A DNA stretch of 64,000 nt, taken from contig CM059623.1 in assembly GCA_030435675.1 (NCBI GenBank), forward strand, positions 10,690,012 to 10,754,011, given 5' to 3'. The notes below the pieces were generated by a model. That model was not told the DNA's origin and did not search any database. It saw nothing but the letters and a program-made list of their open reading frames with translations. Every line of letters begins with the position of its first letter. Within the stretch, counting starts at the first letter, position 1. Positions 1 through 11,068 of this stretch are shown piece by piece. Position numbers and translations under genes: made by a program. Source of the stretch: Steinernema hermaphroditum. Lineage: Eukaryota; Nematoda; Chromadorea; Rhabditida; Steinernematidae.

Positions 1-1167
1 GAAAGACCGGCAACTCAGGCCAATAAGCTTTTATGTAAATAACACTTTTATGGATACATGAGGTGCGGCTGCGGCATCCTTGTTTACAGTCCTTGTGGTT
101 TGGGCGCGCATTTGCATTTCAGTGATGTGTATATGACAAAATATAAAACGCTCTGCATTTGCAATCCTCGAATTCGTAAATCCTCAAAATAAACTTGAGT
201 CGTGATAGCGTAAATCAAAGATAGAGTCAAAGTCAAAGTGTGATAGCGTATAAATGACAATGGACGCCAATTTAACAGCAGGGAGCAGTTGAAGGTTTGA
301 TTCGAACAAAACGATTCGAACAGCCTGGGAGGGTCAACGATCAGCTTCTGTTCAACTTGGACAACAGTATGCCGAAGAGACTCGTTTATGTCCCAATGAA
401 GCACGAAGGCTGCATCGATTATTAATGTCATTGTTTGTTGTTATTTAAAAGCTTAACTTAGTCCGATAGTTATCATCAAATTTTTCGAAATTCCGGGATG
501 ATAGACGGAAAGAGGTGCCACTTAAAATATAGGGTGGTCCTATCTTTATCCAACAGACTGTACTTTTGGTGTGACCGGCTGCGTCCTCGTCGAGTACTGA
601 AGAGAAAACCAATCAAAATGAAGCGATATTGACCAGAAAAGTGTAATTTTTGAAATCAGCAACTTTAGGGGAGGGTAAGCAGTTGCTTACGGGTTATACA
701 TAGTCTTACATGTAATCAGTAGCGTTGCAAGATCATTCCCTTCGCGAAGAACGCATTGCCTAAAACCTGGTTGCAAAGCCCCAAACATATCGTGGAAGTA
801 ATAATTATTTCGTGGTGGAATCGGAGCTGCACATTCAAGCAACGTTGGATTGAAAAATAAGTACATATTATTTTCGATCGTGTTTACGTATTTATTGTGA
901 ATAGCTGGAAGCACTCAAGGCATATTCATCACGATAGGAATGATCTTTTGTTTTGGTAAAAGGCGGAGTGACTTTGGCCGACATCGTTTTCAGAATGTTC
1001 TTGATCTTGGTCTCGAAAAAAAAGCAGTATGGTCTTTTCCACTTCCATGAAAATTCTGCATTAGCGGAGACCCGCCACAGAGACTCGAGTTGTCCTAAAC
1101 GAAGAATGTATTTTCCACAAAGTGTAACTTTATAGTTGTCACGACTTTATTAACATCAACATTGACA
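1..1167. other. Intergenic, no supported gene
   Basis: Only short, low-quality open frames are present on both strands. I see no signal peptide, no recognisable domain and no convincing splice pattern. The right end, next to 1168, should hold the 3' UTR of the neighbouring minus-strand gene. Confidence 0.6.
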
Positions 1168-1712
1168 TCAAAGTGAACCAACAATCAGGGCAAGCATCAT
1201 GAGAACAAAGCACAAACTAGCCGTTCCAGCGAACTTGCAGCAGATGCACGAATCAGTTTGTCGGTTCTGCTCCTTTATTAAATGTGTCGGACATGTTTCA
1301 TTAGCAGAACACACTGAAATGCAAGCTCAATACAACATATGTGAATGCCTATTATACCTTGGATGAAATCACCCTTCTCACACGATAAAACGTGAGTAGT
1401 TGTTGGCAAAGGAGTCGGTGATGTGGTCGAGGAGGGTGATGTGGTCGTCGAAGAGGATGTCGTCGTCGAGGGGGGTGATGTGGTCGTCGAGGAGGATGTG
1501 GTCGAGGAGGGTGATGTGGTCGTCGAGGAGGATGTGGTCGAGGAGGGTGATGTGGTGGTGGAAGATGAGGTGGTTGAGGAGGGTGATGTCGTCGTAATGG
1601 TTGATGTGGTCGTCGAGGGTGATGTGGTCGTGGAGGACGTCGTAGATGAGTTGTGCGATGCAGTAACTATCAGAGGAACGACAAGAGACACTACAATACG
1701 GAACCACCTCAT
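1168..1712 (-). CDS. Secreted Ser/Thr-rich protein with ShK-like Cys cluster and hydrophobic C-terminus
   Basis: I read two exons, complement(1168..1313, 1358..1712), 166 residues. The start at 1712 lies directly after a ctttcag acceptor (1713-1720), which suits spliced-leader trans-splicing, and gives a signal peptide (MRWFRIVVSLVVPLIVTA). A frame continuing 51 bp further upstream reads through that acceptor and is not used. Next comes about 80 residues of S/T repeats (TTSPSSTTSSS-type), a likely O-glycosylated stalk. After a 44-bp intron, a Cys cluster (spacing roughly C-x8-C-x5-C-x14-C-x-C-C) resembles a degenerate ShK domain. The last 20 residues are hydrophobic (about FVLMMLALIVGSL), as in a GPI signal or membrane anchor. 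The role is unknown; a surface mucin-like protein is likely. The ShK assignment is weak because the spacing is irregular. Confidence 0.6.
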
Positions 1713-1720
1713 ACTGAAAG
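1713..1720 (-). promoter_or_regulatory. Probable spliced-leader (trans-splice) acceptor
   Basis: Read on the minus strand this is ctttcagt immediately followed by ATG. It matches the nematode acceptor consensus TTTCAG, and no upstream coding exon is needed for the gene to have a good signal peptide. It could instead be the end of an intron in the 5' UTR. Confidence 0.45.
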
Positions 1721-2792
1721 TAAGTGAATGCGCCGTGCTGCATTTCGTCGGTCTTATACGCACTCATGGGTCGTCCCGCACTTTCCGGCACATTATCATT
1801 TTTACAAACACAAAACCCCAAATCATCATGAGTTGATAAATAGCTCAGCCCACGTGGTCATTGAGTAATGTGTGCACAGCTCCGAGTGACAGTGCAATCG
1901 GATTTCCCTAGTTTAACTATTAGAGACAACGACCAAAGGAAGATTCACACCATCAGATTCTATTCCCTGATAGGCTCTTCAGGCACTAACTAGGTCCAGA
2001 AGAACTTTATGCCCATATTTTCTCTCAAATCAATGGCATTTGCCATGCGAAGCATCTCATGATGCATAACAAAGAATCATAGAAAACCTATTCTCTGTTT
2101 TTTGCTCGGCGCTTCGGCACGATGTCGGAGCTGAAGGCAGCTATTTCCCATGCAAACACAACAGCGTTAGTCAGCACATGATGACAGAGCTGTAATTCGG
2201 TTAAAACGAACCAATTTGAGCAAAACAACAGCTGAAATCACCGCAACATCTAAAATATTTCTTACACGTATCCTCCATATTTACGTAATAGCTTAACTTC
2301 GAATATTGATAGTGACCTTCATCTAAATAAGACTTTGATCAAACAAAAATGATTTCGAATTTCGTAGTTATCAGGAATTTCGGTGTGGTTGACGGGGTGC
2401 GAATATAGCTGACCTTTCCATGTGCTTTTCGTGTGCCTGCTGATGTCTCCACGCTTTTAGGACTAAGGACGTCCTGACTTCCAATCTCTTCCAATGGAAA
2501 ACTGGGTCCGTTGGTTGGTTTGTGCTTCAATGAAACAATGTTAGCAATGGATAGGAAAAGCATAGGAAATCGCTTCACTGCCGCTATGGCTTCGGGACCG
2601 AAGCAGCCCACTGTATCTCTGGGAACCGCATGATCATCTATCAGTTTACTGGGCTCGGTTGAGTAAAAGGATTCCATGAGTACCCCATGGCTGCTGGCGT
2701 CTCCATCCGAAATACCATGATTTATTTCAAACTACCACAAAGGTGTTTTCTTGCATAGTAAATGGGGATGACATTGGTGAATCGTTTCATGA
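1721..2792. other. Intergenic, no supported gene
   Basis: The minus-strand reading frame around 2339-2677 (112 codons) has no domain, signal peptide or cysteine pattern. A minus-strand AATAAA about 80 bp past the stop of the 2793 gene is a candidate polyadenylation signal. Nothing else is recognisable. Confidence 0.5.
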
Positions 2793-3359
2793 TCAGGCTT
2801 GTTGAAGGAGTCCAATAAGATAAAACAAAAATACAGAAAAACATGCTTGTTTTGAAGCCCGAGGAGTGTCATTGGTAGTTGAGGGGAACACAACGGTCAT
2901 TGGAGCGTAAGTAATTCGAGGCTGTTTCGTTGTTTCCACAGATATCGGGTTTCTAGATTTCGCAATTCCAGAAGGCATTGATGAAGCAAGTACTTCAGAT
3001 ATCGCTGTCTTCTTTTGTGTTGATTCTGCCGCTATGTCGACAACTTCTCGGATGGCAAAAGTTATGTTCCCCACATTGTACCAAAATTCTCCAAGACTGG
3101 AACCGTTCAGAGCGAATATCCGATGTGGCGTTTCACTGCGTGGCCTCATCCTCAATGGAGTCGTTGTTGTTTTGCGTCCATTATCTCTCGGCTCACTTGA
3201 TGTTGTGGAAGTAGTTGCTTCTAAATATCATCGATTTCAAAACGAATTGGGATTGATAATGTTACCATAAAATCGATTGTGACAGAGGTACCAAAGTGGG
3301 CAAGGCACGCTTACCGCAGATGTAAGGCCAAGCGCTAAAGTAAGCGGGGTGAGGAACAT
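2793..3359 (-). CDS. Small secreted Thr-rich protein with C-terminal hydrophobic tail
   Basis: Two exons, complement(2793..3220, 3266..3359), 173 residues, with a 45-bp intron (gtaaca...tttag, phase 1). The first exon starts with a signal peptide (MFLTPLTLALGLTSA). An earlier GTAAGC in exon 1 looks like a better donor but would shift the frame into a stop, so it is rejected here. The mature part is rich in Thr and Ser with basic stretches and no cysteine array. The end (ACFSVFLFYLIGLL) is hydrophobic, as in a GPI-anchored protein. A TATA box lies 42 bp upstream on the minus strand. The architecture resembles the neighbouring mucin-type ShK genes without the ShK domain. No family is recognised and the function is unknown. 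Confidence 0.55.
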
Positions 3360-3400
3360 TTTCGGGTTTAGAACTTGCAGAAGAATGCTTTTTAGAGAGT

Positions 3401-3408
3401 TTATATAA
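3401..3408 (-). promoter_or_regulatory. TATA box of the 2793-3359 gene
   Basis: Minus-strand TTATATAA sits 42-50 bp before the start codon at 3359, giving a very short 5' UTR. The same layout recurs at several other secreted-protein genes in this window. Confidence 0.5.
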
Positions 3409-3983
3409 GGCAGAAGGCAGGACGGGACAGTCGTGAGTGTGACCGATTGATCAAATAAGTTGAAAATAAACTTGTTTTGACCACTTCACTGGAAATCGTG
3501 ACTGCAGTATTTTTTTGCCTTTGCTGAATGACTTATTGCCCTTGATTTTGTTATTCTGTTTGTTATTTTGATAACTCTGTTACGTACACATATTCTCCTC
3601 CATTGTTATCGTTCTCGTGGCGCTTTTAGAAAACAATACTGTAAAGTAAACCGTGTTCAGGAAAGGAACGCGTTCTAAAGCCTCGAACTTGAAACATCTC
3701 GCACAGCCCTGTTCCTGGAATGATGATGTTCTATGAACGCTATGTGAGCCGGAAGGATAGGCGCTTATCTATGCGATGTGATCGAAGGCTAGATGACCTT
3801 CACTTGTAGGGTAAACCTTCCGAAGAAAGCTTTCTATAATTTGTGTGGCATTGCTTGGTGTACGCGAGCATTGCTTTCAAGCGTAGACATTATAAGAATT
3901 CAATTTTGAAAAGCTTTAATTGTCTCTGTCCTATTCATTGTTCGGCGCCAGTTGTAACAAAGTGAAGTTGCGATCGATTTACA
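3409..3983. other. Intergenic
   Basis: AT-rich spacer between divergent genes. It must contain the promoter of the plus-strand gene at 3984, but no clear TATA box or acceptor is visible directly before that start. Confidence 0.5.
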
Positions 3984-4760
3984 ATGAATCTGGTACCCAC
4001 AGTTTTCATCGAAAACGTTGCTTTCCTACTCGGCGAATACTATTTTCCCGAACTGACGGTGATCGGTGGGCACTTTGGTCATACTGTGGCCAGGTTTGAA
4101 AAGCAGTGCATTTCGTTTTGCGTCTCTAGGCGCGAATTCGAGGATCGAACTTTCACATCGCGTGTCACAAATCTACACGGTGAATTGCTCACTGATTATC
4201 AACTTAAGAACTGCTTTAAAATCGTGATTACCATCGGTTATGATGACAATCAAATGACCAAAGAGAGTATGCATCAGATCAATCGACTTCAGCATCGTGC
4301 ACGTCATATTGAGGTTGAGCTCGATTTCTGGAACACGTCAACTATGAGTTCTAGCTTGATCGACTTTATCCAACAGCTCAAAGTAACAGCCATAACGGCT
4401 CTGCATTATGAAGCCTACAAATGGGACATTGTGAAGAAATGCATTGGGAACAACACTTTAGAACGAGCGTTCCTCAGATTTACATCCGCTGAGTACGTTT
4501 TCGAGCTGCTTCTTCAGCCACAATTCAAAGAAATGACAGTCGAATATTGCTGCCATGACTGTGAGTCCGACTCGGAGATAAGAAGACTTAGCACGTTTCT
4601 GAATGAAAACCAGGAAGCCATCCGTGGAAAAATAATCACAGTCCTTGATATGGACGAATCCTGTCTTGAGGATTTGCAGGAACTCACAAGTGTCGATATT
4701 GATTCTGTGTATGAGGAAGACGAAGGAGACGAAGTCCTATGCGCGCACATCTACTGCTAG
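3984..4760 (+). CDS. Single-exon orphan of nematode F-box-associated-like type
   Basis: 258 codons in one exon, with no signal peptide or membrane segment. The N-terminus (MNLVPTVFIENVAFLL) has the VP-x-x-FIE-x-V-x-x-LL form that I associate with large lineage-specific intracellular families in nematodes, often annotated as F-box or FTH-like. The middle has alternating hydrophobic stretches as in leucine-rich or FTH-type repeats. The C-terminus is very acidic (VYEEDEGDEV) and ends in CAHIYC. If the family assignment holds, it may be a substrate adaptor, but no complete F-box is visible. The reading frame is long and clean and stands alone, so I take it as a real gene. Function unknown. Confidence 0.7.
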   Translation: MNLVPTVFIENVAFLLGEYYFPELTVIGGHFGHTVARFEKQCISFCVSRREFEDRTFTSRVTNLHGELLTDYQLKNCFKIVITIGYDDNQMTKESMHQINRLQHRARHIEVELDFWNTSTMSSSLIDFIQQLKVTAITALHYEAYKWDIVKKCIGNNTLERAFLRFTSAEYVFELLLQPQFKEMTVEYCCHDCESDSEIRRLSTFLNENQEAIRGKIITVLDMDESCLEDLQELTSVDIDSVYEEDEGDEVLCAHIYC

Positions 4761-5874
4761 GGGTGCTGTTTCTGTTGTTCACTGTTATCTTTGTGTCTGA
4801 TTTTGTTTCATGGAGGTTGACTTTCGGGTAGTGTGTGTGGTCTGATAGTTAATCCGTTTGATTTTGTGCGGTCTTCGACAGCCAATGTATGGCTTTGAGC
4901 CTGAATCTGGAACATGAAGGCTTTGAGGCTGGAGTTCTTTATGGGCAGATCTCAAATTGAGCGAGAATAGTTGAAGGATCAACGACTGGGCGGTTCTGAT
5001 CTATCATCTGCAGAGTGTCACCCTGTGGAGCCGTGCAAACCTAATCACAACATAGAACCACAGCTGACCATTAGATCATTAGATCCTCTCATGCCTTTGT
5101 ATCTGCGCTTTGGACCAGTGGCGCTCTCTCCTCAAGAGGAGGGGCACAGAATGCTACTACCATGACCAGATCTCATGGATTGCGGGAAAATAGATCCAGG
5201 GACAATAGATGCTGGAGAAAACAGGTCCTTCACCTGGCGTATTAGGCTCCTACAACAGTGTCTAACAGCTAACAAGAAACTCAAGAAGGGTGAAGGATCT
5301 GTTTTCCCGGGCATTTATTGTCCATATACCCAGCTCATGTGAGCACGTTCCTGGCACAATGCCAGTTCATCTGCGATTGTGAATTGAAAAGTTGTCGAAA
5401 TGTTCACAAGCATCTCATCATAATTTTTTGCAGATAAAAGTCAACATGTGCCAGATCTGAAGGGTTCTGCCAAAGAAGCGCAGCATGAAATTCTCTGTCG
5501 AGTCACTTTTATTAGGTTGCGTTACTCATCCCACAAGCATATCTTCCATTAATACTAACCAAATGCAAACTTAGGTGCTTCTGTGCCGTTGTTCAGATCG
5601 CAATCGAGATAAAAATGAGCGAACAATTTCCATATTTTGTGCAGAGAAGATGTGGTCTTTATATATGGAATCGAAGTCTTATACTTCATGAGAGTCCGCC
5701 TAGTTGCGATCGGAAATTTATGATCGCTTCGGGCGCAGTGATCACTGACCGACGATAACCACTTCCTTTCGAGTACTCCCACACGTCCGACACCACGTCA
5801 TAACCGGTCTCTCCAACTACTTATCCTTTTGATTCAGCTATACGCGATAACAGCTAAACCAGCCGGTGTGCGAA
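4761..5874. other. Intergenic, no supported gene
   Basis: Several frames of 60-75 codons occur here, but none shows a domain, a signal peptide or a splice context. The final 100 bp should hold the promoter of the ShK gene starting at 5875. Confidence 0.5.
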
Positions 5875-6194
5875 ATGTTCCTCTGCTGTGCTTTGATCCT
5901 TTTACTTACTTCCCCGATCAACTCTCTTTCTGTACCTGTATTTCTGCGGACAGAGTCCGTCGATCTTGCAGGTATGGGAAGATTTCAGGTGCGGTGATTA
6001 ATCTGACTTTAGAACCTCGCAATGTCCAGAGACCCATATGCATCGACAACCTGCCGACATGTCGAAGAAATAGGAAATTCTGTTCGAGTGGTCATGAGGG
6101 AACGAGGCACTTCATGATGGAGAACTGCCAGAAGACGTGCCGTTTCTGTAGTAGTTTAAACCCCAGTATAGGCCCGGACTTTCAATCGATATGA
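5875..6194 (+). CDS. Secreted single-domain ShK protein
   Basis: Two exons, join(5875..5971, 6013..6194), 92 residues, with a 41-bp phase-1 intron (GTATGG...TTTAG). Residues 1 to about 18 form a signal peptide (MFLCCALILLLTSPINS). A six-cysteine ShK/SXC domain occupies about residues 42-78, with the family ending KTC-x-x-C, followed by a 14-residue tail. ShK domains occur in nematode secreted and surface proteins and in some venom peptides; most nematode copies have no tested function. An internal ttcag 17 bp into the intron is too close to the donor to be used. It lies 12 kb from the main ShK array. Confidence 0.8.
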
Positions 6195-6288
6195 TGCGAA
6201 ATGTTCTGAGGCAATAGACAATAAAGAATGTACTATTTATTCTCTTGTACAGTCTCTCACTTTATATGCATTATCTACAACCCGAAAT

Positions 6289-8949
6289 CTACTGTAACAG
6301 ACAGCTAAGTTCAGCACAAATCTTCAGTGACACGTCCATGGTTCTTCTATCAAACCGCTGACGTTTCAGGACATATCCCAGCCTTTCGATGACCTTCCTC
6401 GCAGCTATATGGCGGAAGTCGTCTTTCTTCGGATATCGCCTTTGGGTACGGTAGAAAAGCGCAATAGTGGCCAGCTCCAGGAAGTCAACGATGTCCACGT
6501 AGGCCCTGACAGCTTCATAGGAGCAGTTTCTTTTCGGCGCTTTCAGCGCTTCGTAGCTTTTCAGGCTTCTTATTTCCACGAGTTTCTCGAAAACTGTTCG
6601 AGGAACGTTTCCCATATGGCGAACGTCGACATCGATCAGAGTCCACGTAGACTCCGCACGTTGACCACATAAGGAGTGATTGATAGCTCCGTAGCGTCGG
6701 CCACAGGAGTAGCAGAAGGAAGTTCCACAAATGCACCTCATGCTGGCACATCCAAAGGTTCTGAAGACGAGCTGACGGCACTTAGGGCACTGCATTCCGA
6801 CTGTGTTGTGGATGGATGAGATCACTGAAATCGACTGGCCTATACCCACAAATCCTATACAAAACATTCGACTTTCTCGCTCACCGTTTCGCCTCAAGAG
6901 ATCACTGTACATCTCGAATTCCTTGCAGCTAGCAGGGAGATGGACTTTCTGCTTGCACTCTCCGCAGCTAAGCGCTCCACAGAAGCACTTGACGGCGATG
7001 TGATTATCCTCGTTGACCACGTGAACTATCCTCGAGCATTTCCAGCAGTTCAAATATCCCGGTTGGAGGACAATGGCCTTTGCGAGGAGATCGCGATAGC
7101 GTCTGACAAGCTGATCAGGGATGAAACACAGGGCAGCTTCTGTGGAAAGCTGTTCCTTGCATTCAGGTTCCATACAAGAAATCGGCACAAGATTCCGGCT
7201 GATTCCGATGGCGAATCTTGACCTCCAACAGTCGAAGCAGAAAAAGTGTCCACATGGGAGCGAAAATCCAGAGACGTCCAGGCAGAAGCAAACGGAGCAA
7301 TAGGCGAAAGACGGAGGGACAAGGTCCTTTGGAAGAGACGTTTCCATGCCGTAAAGTTCGACGTCTCCAACGAGGTCATGATTGAGAATCCGTTCCAGGA
7401 CGGTGGTTCTTGGAACAGGGTATCTAGAAGGCCCGATAGCATCTTGAAGTTCATTGATCCAACAAATTTCATCTTGATGAAAGATCAATGCATTCGGGAG
7501 TTGGTACACTATAGCAGGAGGAAGGAAGACGGCTGGAACCACCTTCTTGATGCATCCAGATGGAATTTGAGCTGGATTGAACTTGGGCAGAACAGGAACC
7601 TCGATCGGAGCTATTTCCTTCGGTTCTTCAGGTTCAGTGTCCTCGGAAGGAACAATTTCGAAATCCTCATTCTCATATCTCTCACAGACGGTCTCCTCCT
7701 TCTTTTGGAACTTCCTCTTCCGAGTCTTCATCTTCTTTGTCTTCTGAACAAAATATTCATCGAGAGTGACACGCTCTGGCGCTTTCGATTCCGGAACGAA
7801 GCCCTGGTCGGGATCGTAGTCTACGTCGCTGTATTCCATGCATTTCCAGCAGCCACAATAGGATGCCGGCACCTCGTTATGATCGTATTCTTCACGGAGT
7901 TCCTTAAAGAGGAAAGGCTTCTCAGCGTCTTTCCAACGTCGGTCGCCACCCATTCTAAACGAGCTCTCAAAATACACACGATATTGGGTTCAACATACTT
8001 TCGAACCGATTTGTTGATCATGCTTTTTGAGTTCCAGTATCTCGTTATGATGTATAGCGAGTGGACGTTGCGTTTCCAGGGCTGCAGACCTTCTTCTGAA
8101 GGACTGTTGCTTACGTCAATTGGTTCCTCGGGATTTTTAATTCGTCGACCTCGACGACGACGAGGGGGATTGGGTCTCCTGAAGACAATGAGTTTGAGTT
8201 TGGGTTGATTGATTGAACGGCCTTCGGATGGGGACACCCTGCGCGTGGCGACATAGGTTGACAGAATCGCTAACTTGCTCGTTATAAGTTGTTCATTTTC
8301 ATCATTTTCTTTTCAAATTGGGTGTCTTCGAAAGAGCATATTGCACTTACATGTACAGATCGCGTCCAAGTGCTCCAAAATTGGCTTCTCTGTGTACAAC
8401 CTCTCCATCTGGGTATACCGTATTCATCTTGATCGCTCTAAGTTTCGGATGCACGACAGTGGCGAACCAAGCGTCATGCTGCATAAATGCAACTACATTG
8501 TCGAAAATGGGATCCAAAGCGCGTTCGAAGCAGGTCACACGAAGAGATTCCGAAGGGTTCTGAACGCTTTCAGTTTTCCTTCTTCTTCTTGCATAAGAAA
8601 CCCACCTGGAAATCCTCGATGTCATCCAGTCTTCTCGGAATTTCCCATCGTTTCTTCTTGTTCAGTGAGTAAAGGACGAAGAAGCTGTCCAGCCCGAAGG
8701 GGTCCTTCTGGACAGCTTTCAATGGAATCTTGCCCACCTAAGGCGAGGTCAGCGGTCAATTGAACGTGGATTTACCGGAATATTGCTATTAGGTCGTGGT
8801 CCATCGATATAGTCGACGATTTCCAGGAAACTGTCTTCGGCATCGTAGGTTCGATGAATGAGATCGGGGCCACTCATTAGAGGCCACAATCGATAGAGTT
8901 TCTCATCGCAATGGGGACGCACAGATTTAGGCCACTCAGCTTCCGGCAT
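6289..8949 (-). CDS. RBR-type (RING-IBR-RING2) E3 ubiquitin ligase with long novel N-terminus
   Basis: Six exons, complement(6289..6824, 6885..7954, 7999..8238, 8351..8559, 8606..8737, 8776..8949), about 786 residues. RBR ligases accept ubiquitin from an E2 onto a RING2 cysteine and pass it to substrate. RING1 starts at C471 (CSVC, then CGHFFCFDC), the IBR follows (CWKC, CFCG, CGEC), and RING2 starts at C621 (CPKC). Cys634 in FGCASM is the expected catalytic residue; the usual GCNHM is changed. Residues 1-250 match no domain I know: an RRRRGRR basic cluster, then a KTKKMKTRKRK stretch near the middle and a Glu/Pro-rich linker. The last intron (60 bp) is in frame, so a one-exon reading would wrongly insert 20 residues before RING2. 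The start at 8949 is the first ATG of a clean frame; more 5' exons are possible. Confidence 0.82.
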
Positions 8950-9537
8950 CGATGGTCAAAAAGGGCGTTTTTGAAGGAGAACGGCTGTCGTTTTATAAGG
9001 CTGGTGACGCAACGTTTCACAACGGCCGGTGTTGTCGGGGGTAACGCGACTGAGTCACTCACTCGATTGCACAACGTTGACATCATCGCGAAAAGAGAAA
9101 ACAAATAAATGGCATCAAAGATCAAAATACGAAAGAACGAACAATACCTCTTATGACAAGGGAGCCTTCCGAAGTGTCTGCTTCAATTGGTACACATGTA
9201 GGCATATATTCATGAACAGAACTCCAAATCTGTCGGTAAATACAATATGTGAATACTCTTCGAAAATTATATTAAAATGACTGTAGCCAACTTTAGGGCC
9301 AATGGAGTGTGTAATCTAACTAGGGAGTCTCTCGGTTTTCATTTCGGGCCCTATTCTGTTCTATCACACATATTCTGTTCTATTTTCTATACGTTTCTCT
9401 TCTCGTTTCTATACATATACTTGCGTCTTTTATAACAGATAAGCGCGTTTATCGTATTGAGGGATTCAATAGAAGCGGCGAGTACAATGCAGGTTACGAG
9501 TCGATAATTCACGTTGTTGTCGATTACGGTACGTGTC
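8950..9537. other. Intergenic between RBR ligase and FAR gene
   Basis: This holds the presumed promoter of the RBR gene and the 3' UTR of the FAR gene, both on the minus strand. I see no further gene. Confidence 0.5.
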
Positions 9538-10121
9538 TCACTTCTCTTTTAAGCGACGCTCAAGGAACTCGGCGATGTTCGTGAAGTGCGTCTTGAGTTC
9601 CAACTTCGTTTCATTGGAGAGGGCGTGGTACTTCTTGGTAAGAGAGTCGATTATTTCCATGATCTCCGAATCATTTGGCACAGTACGAAGATAGCCAGTC
9701 TTTTTGAAGGGAGGAAGGTAGACGTCGGTGATGAAGGATTTGGCTTCGTCGCCAAGTGCGTAGAACTTGTTGAGCAAGATGTCAAGCACGGTCCTGAGGC
9801 AGTTCGTGAAGGAGATAACGTTGTTCTTCAGAGAGGCCGCGATCTCCGTCAAGCTCACGCTATTTCTCCCCAGTTCGAGTTTGATCTTCTTAGTGACATC
9901 GGTTACACAGTTTTGATAGTCGAAGAGTTCGGAAGGGATGAGAGCTTTGAAAAATATTACTTTTATTGAGAACAGTCGATGCCAAACGTACCTTGAAGAT
10001 CGGCTGGAAGGTCGAAGAGGTTTCGCGCTTTTAGAGAAGACTCCATATCACGTTCAGTCCGCAAAGGGACAGCGGACACGGCGGTGAGGAGCAGAATGTA
10101 TAAGGAAGCGTAGCCGAGCAT
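9538..10121 (-). CDS. FAR-family fatty acid and retinol binding protein
   Basis: Two exons, complement(9538..9944, 9992..10121), 178 residues. Residues 1-17 are a signal peptide (MLGYASLYILLLTAVSA). The segment LPADLQALIPSELFDY matches the N-terminal FAR motif (a hydrophobic residue, IP, then E). The rest is predicted to be helical, with alternating charged and Leu/Ile positions and two cysteines. FAR proteins are helical lipid carriers found only in nematodes, secreted and in parasites often released into the host. The intron (47 bp, CAAAG acceptor) splits the motif at the same place as in the relative at 16796-17355. Minus-strand GATAAAAG 38 bp upstream (10159-10166) may act as a combined GATA/TATA element. 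Subfamily uncertain. Confidence 0.75.
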
Positions 10122-11068
10122 CTTTGATGGCCTCTAACGAAGTGAAGGTCGAAGAAGACTTTTATCGGCGAAGGGGGTTCAAAGACTCGCTTGATGACAC
10201 ACATAACAGGCGCTTAATCTCATAAAAACAATGAGTTGTGGAGTAAACACAATAACATCCAAAGCTCACAGCTAGCACCGATCAACTGGCAACTGAGTCA
10301 CCTGTTTATCGAGACTGAAAATATTCATATCTTTGTAAGAGTTAGGTTCTTGGAAAACGAGAGGTTTGCCTTTTTTTATGAGTGGAAATAAAAAAAAAGC
10401 CGTTCTTTTAATTAAGAGAGAGAGTTACGAGTTTATTTCGTGAATCAAAGGCTTACGCCTTGCACGACACCGAATAATAGACAAACAGAGGATGTCTCGT
10501 TTTAGCCGGCTTCATCCCTGGCGCGGCGCTTATGGCGAACCGGTCGGAGACGGCGCGCATCACGGGGCATGTGGGAGACGGCAAAACTTCGGAAATGGCA
10601 GTAGAACTTCTTCTTCTCGAGACGTTTGCGGCACAGAGGAGGCTTTTGAGCTCGCATCTTCTTCGTAGAGATGAGTTCGTGGTCCGGGAATTGCGTCTTC
10701 GGTGGTCCTCAGAGCGTCGGCGACCTTCAGGGTGACATCTCACGCAGCCGGATTCCTGGCGTCGGACATCTTGCTTGTCAGCGGTGGTGGGACTACGGCT
10801 TCCGGGTGTCCCAATTCCCTCTGGAAGCCGGAAAACTCACAACTGCCACAGGGTTTACCATCAGACCAACCGGACACTCGGAGAGCGACCGGAGGGAGCG
10901 ACCGCTCGCCACCGCGACAAGAGTGAGACCAAGAGAGAGAGAGTGCCGATTATCACATAATACAAACATAAATCATTTTCACCCAAAGAACGCGGAACAC
11001 TTTATGTTTAGCACTCACACACATTTATGCACTCCATGGATGCAAAGAGCAAGAGAACTTTCGTCATT
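10122..11068. other. Intergenic with a GC-rich island, unresolved
   Basis: 10122-10450 is spacer with minus-strand polyadenylation-like AATAAA near 10430. 10500-10930 is far more GC-rich than its surroundings and open in several frames on both strands. The most protein-like is a minus-strand stretch around 10510-10690 rich in Arg, Lys and His, but it has no start codon I can justify. I could not build a consistent gene; a small basic protein gene or a decayed one is possible. Confidence 0.4.

Noticed and set aside
1400..1836. Long plus-strand frames rich in Val, Glu and Asp opposite the Thr/Ser repeat
   Set aside because: They are antisense reflections of the minus-strand Thr/Ser codon repeat; they have no domain or splice signal.
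3315..3359. Short exon ending at the strong GTAAGC donor in the 2793 gene
   Set aside because: Joining it to the acceptor at 3220 gives a stop within the next exon; the weaker GTAACA donor at 3266 keeps the frame.
7246..8208. 320-codon plus-strand frame
   Set aside because: It lies opposite the RBR exons, whose frame encodes a complete RING-IBR-RING2; the plus-strand protein has no recognisable feature.
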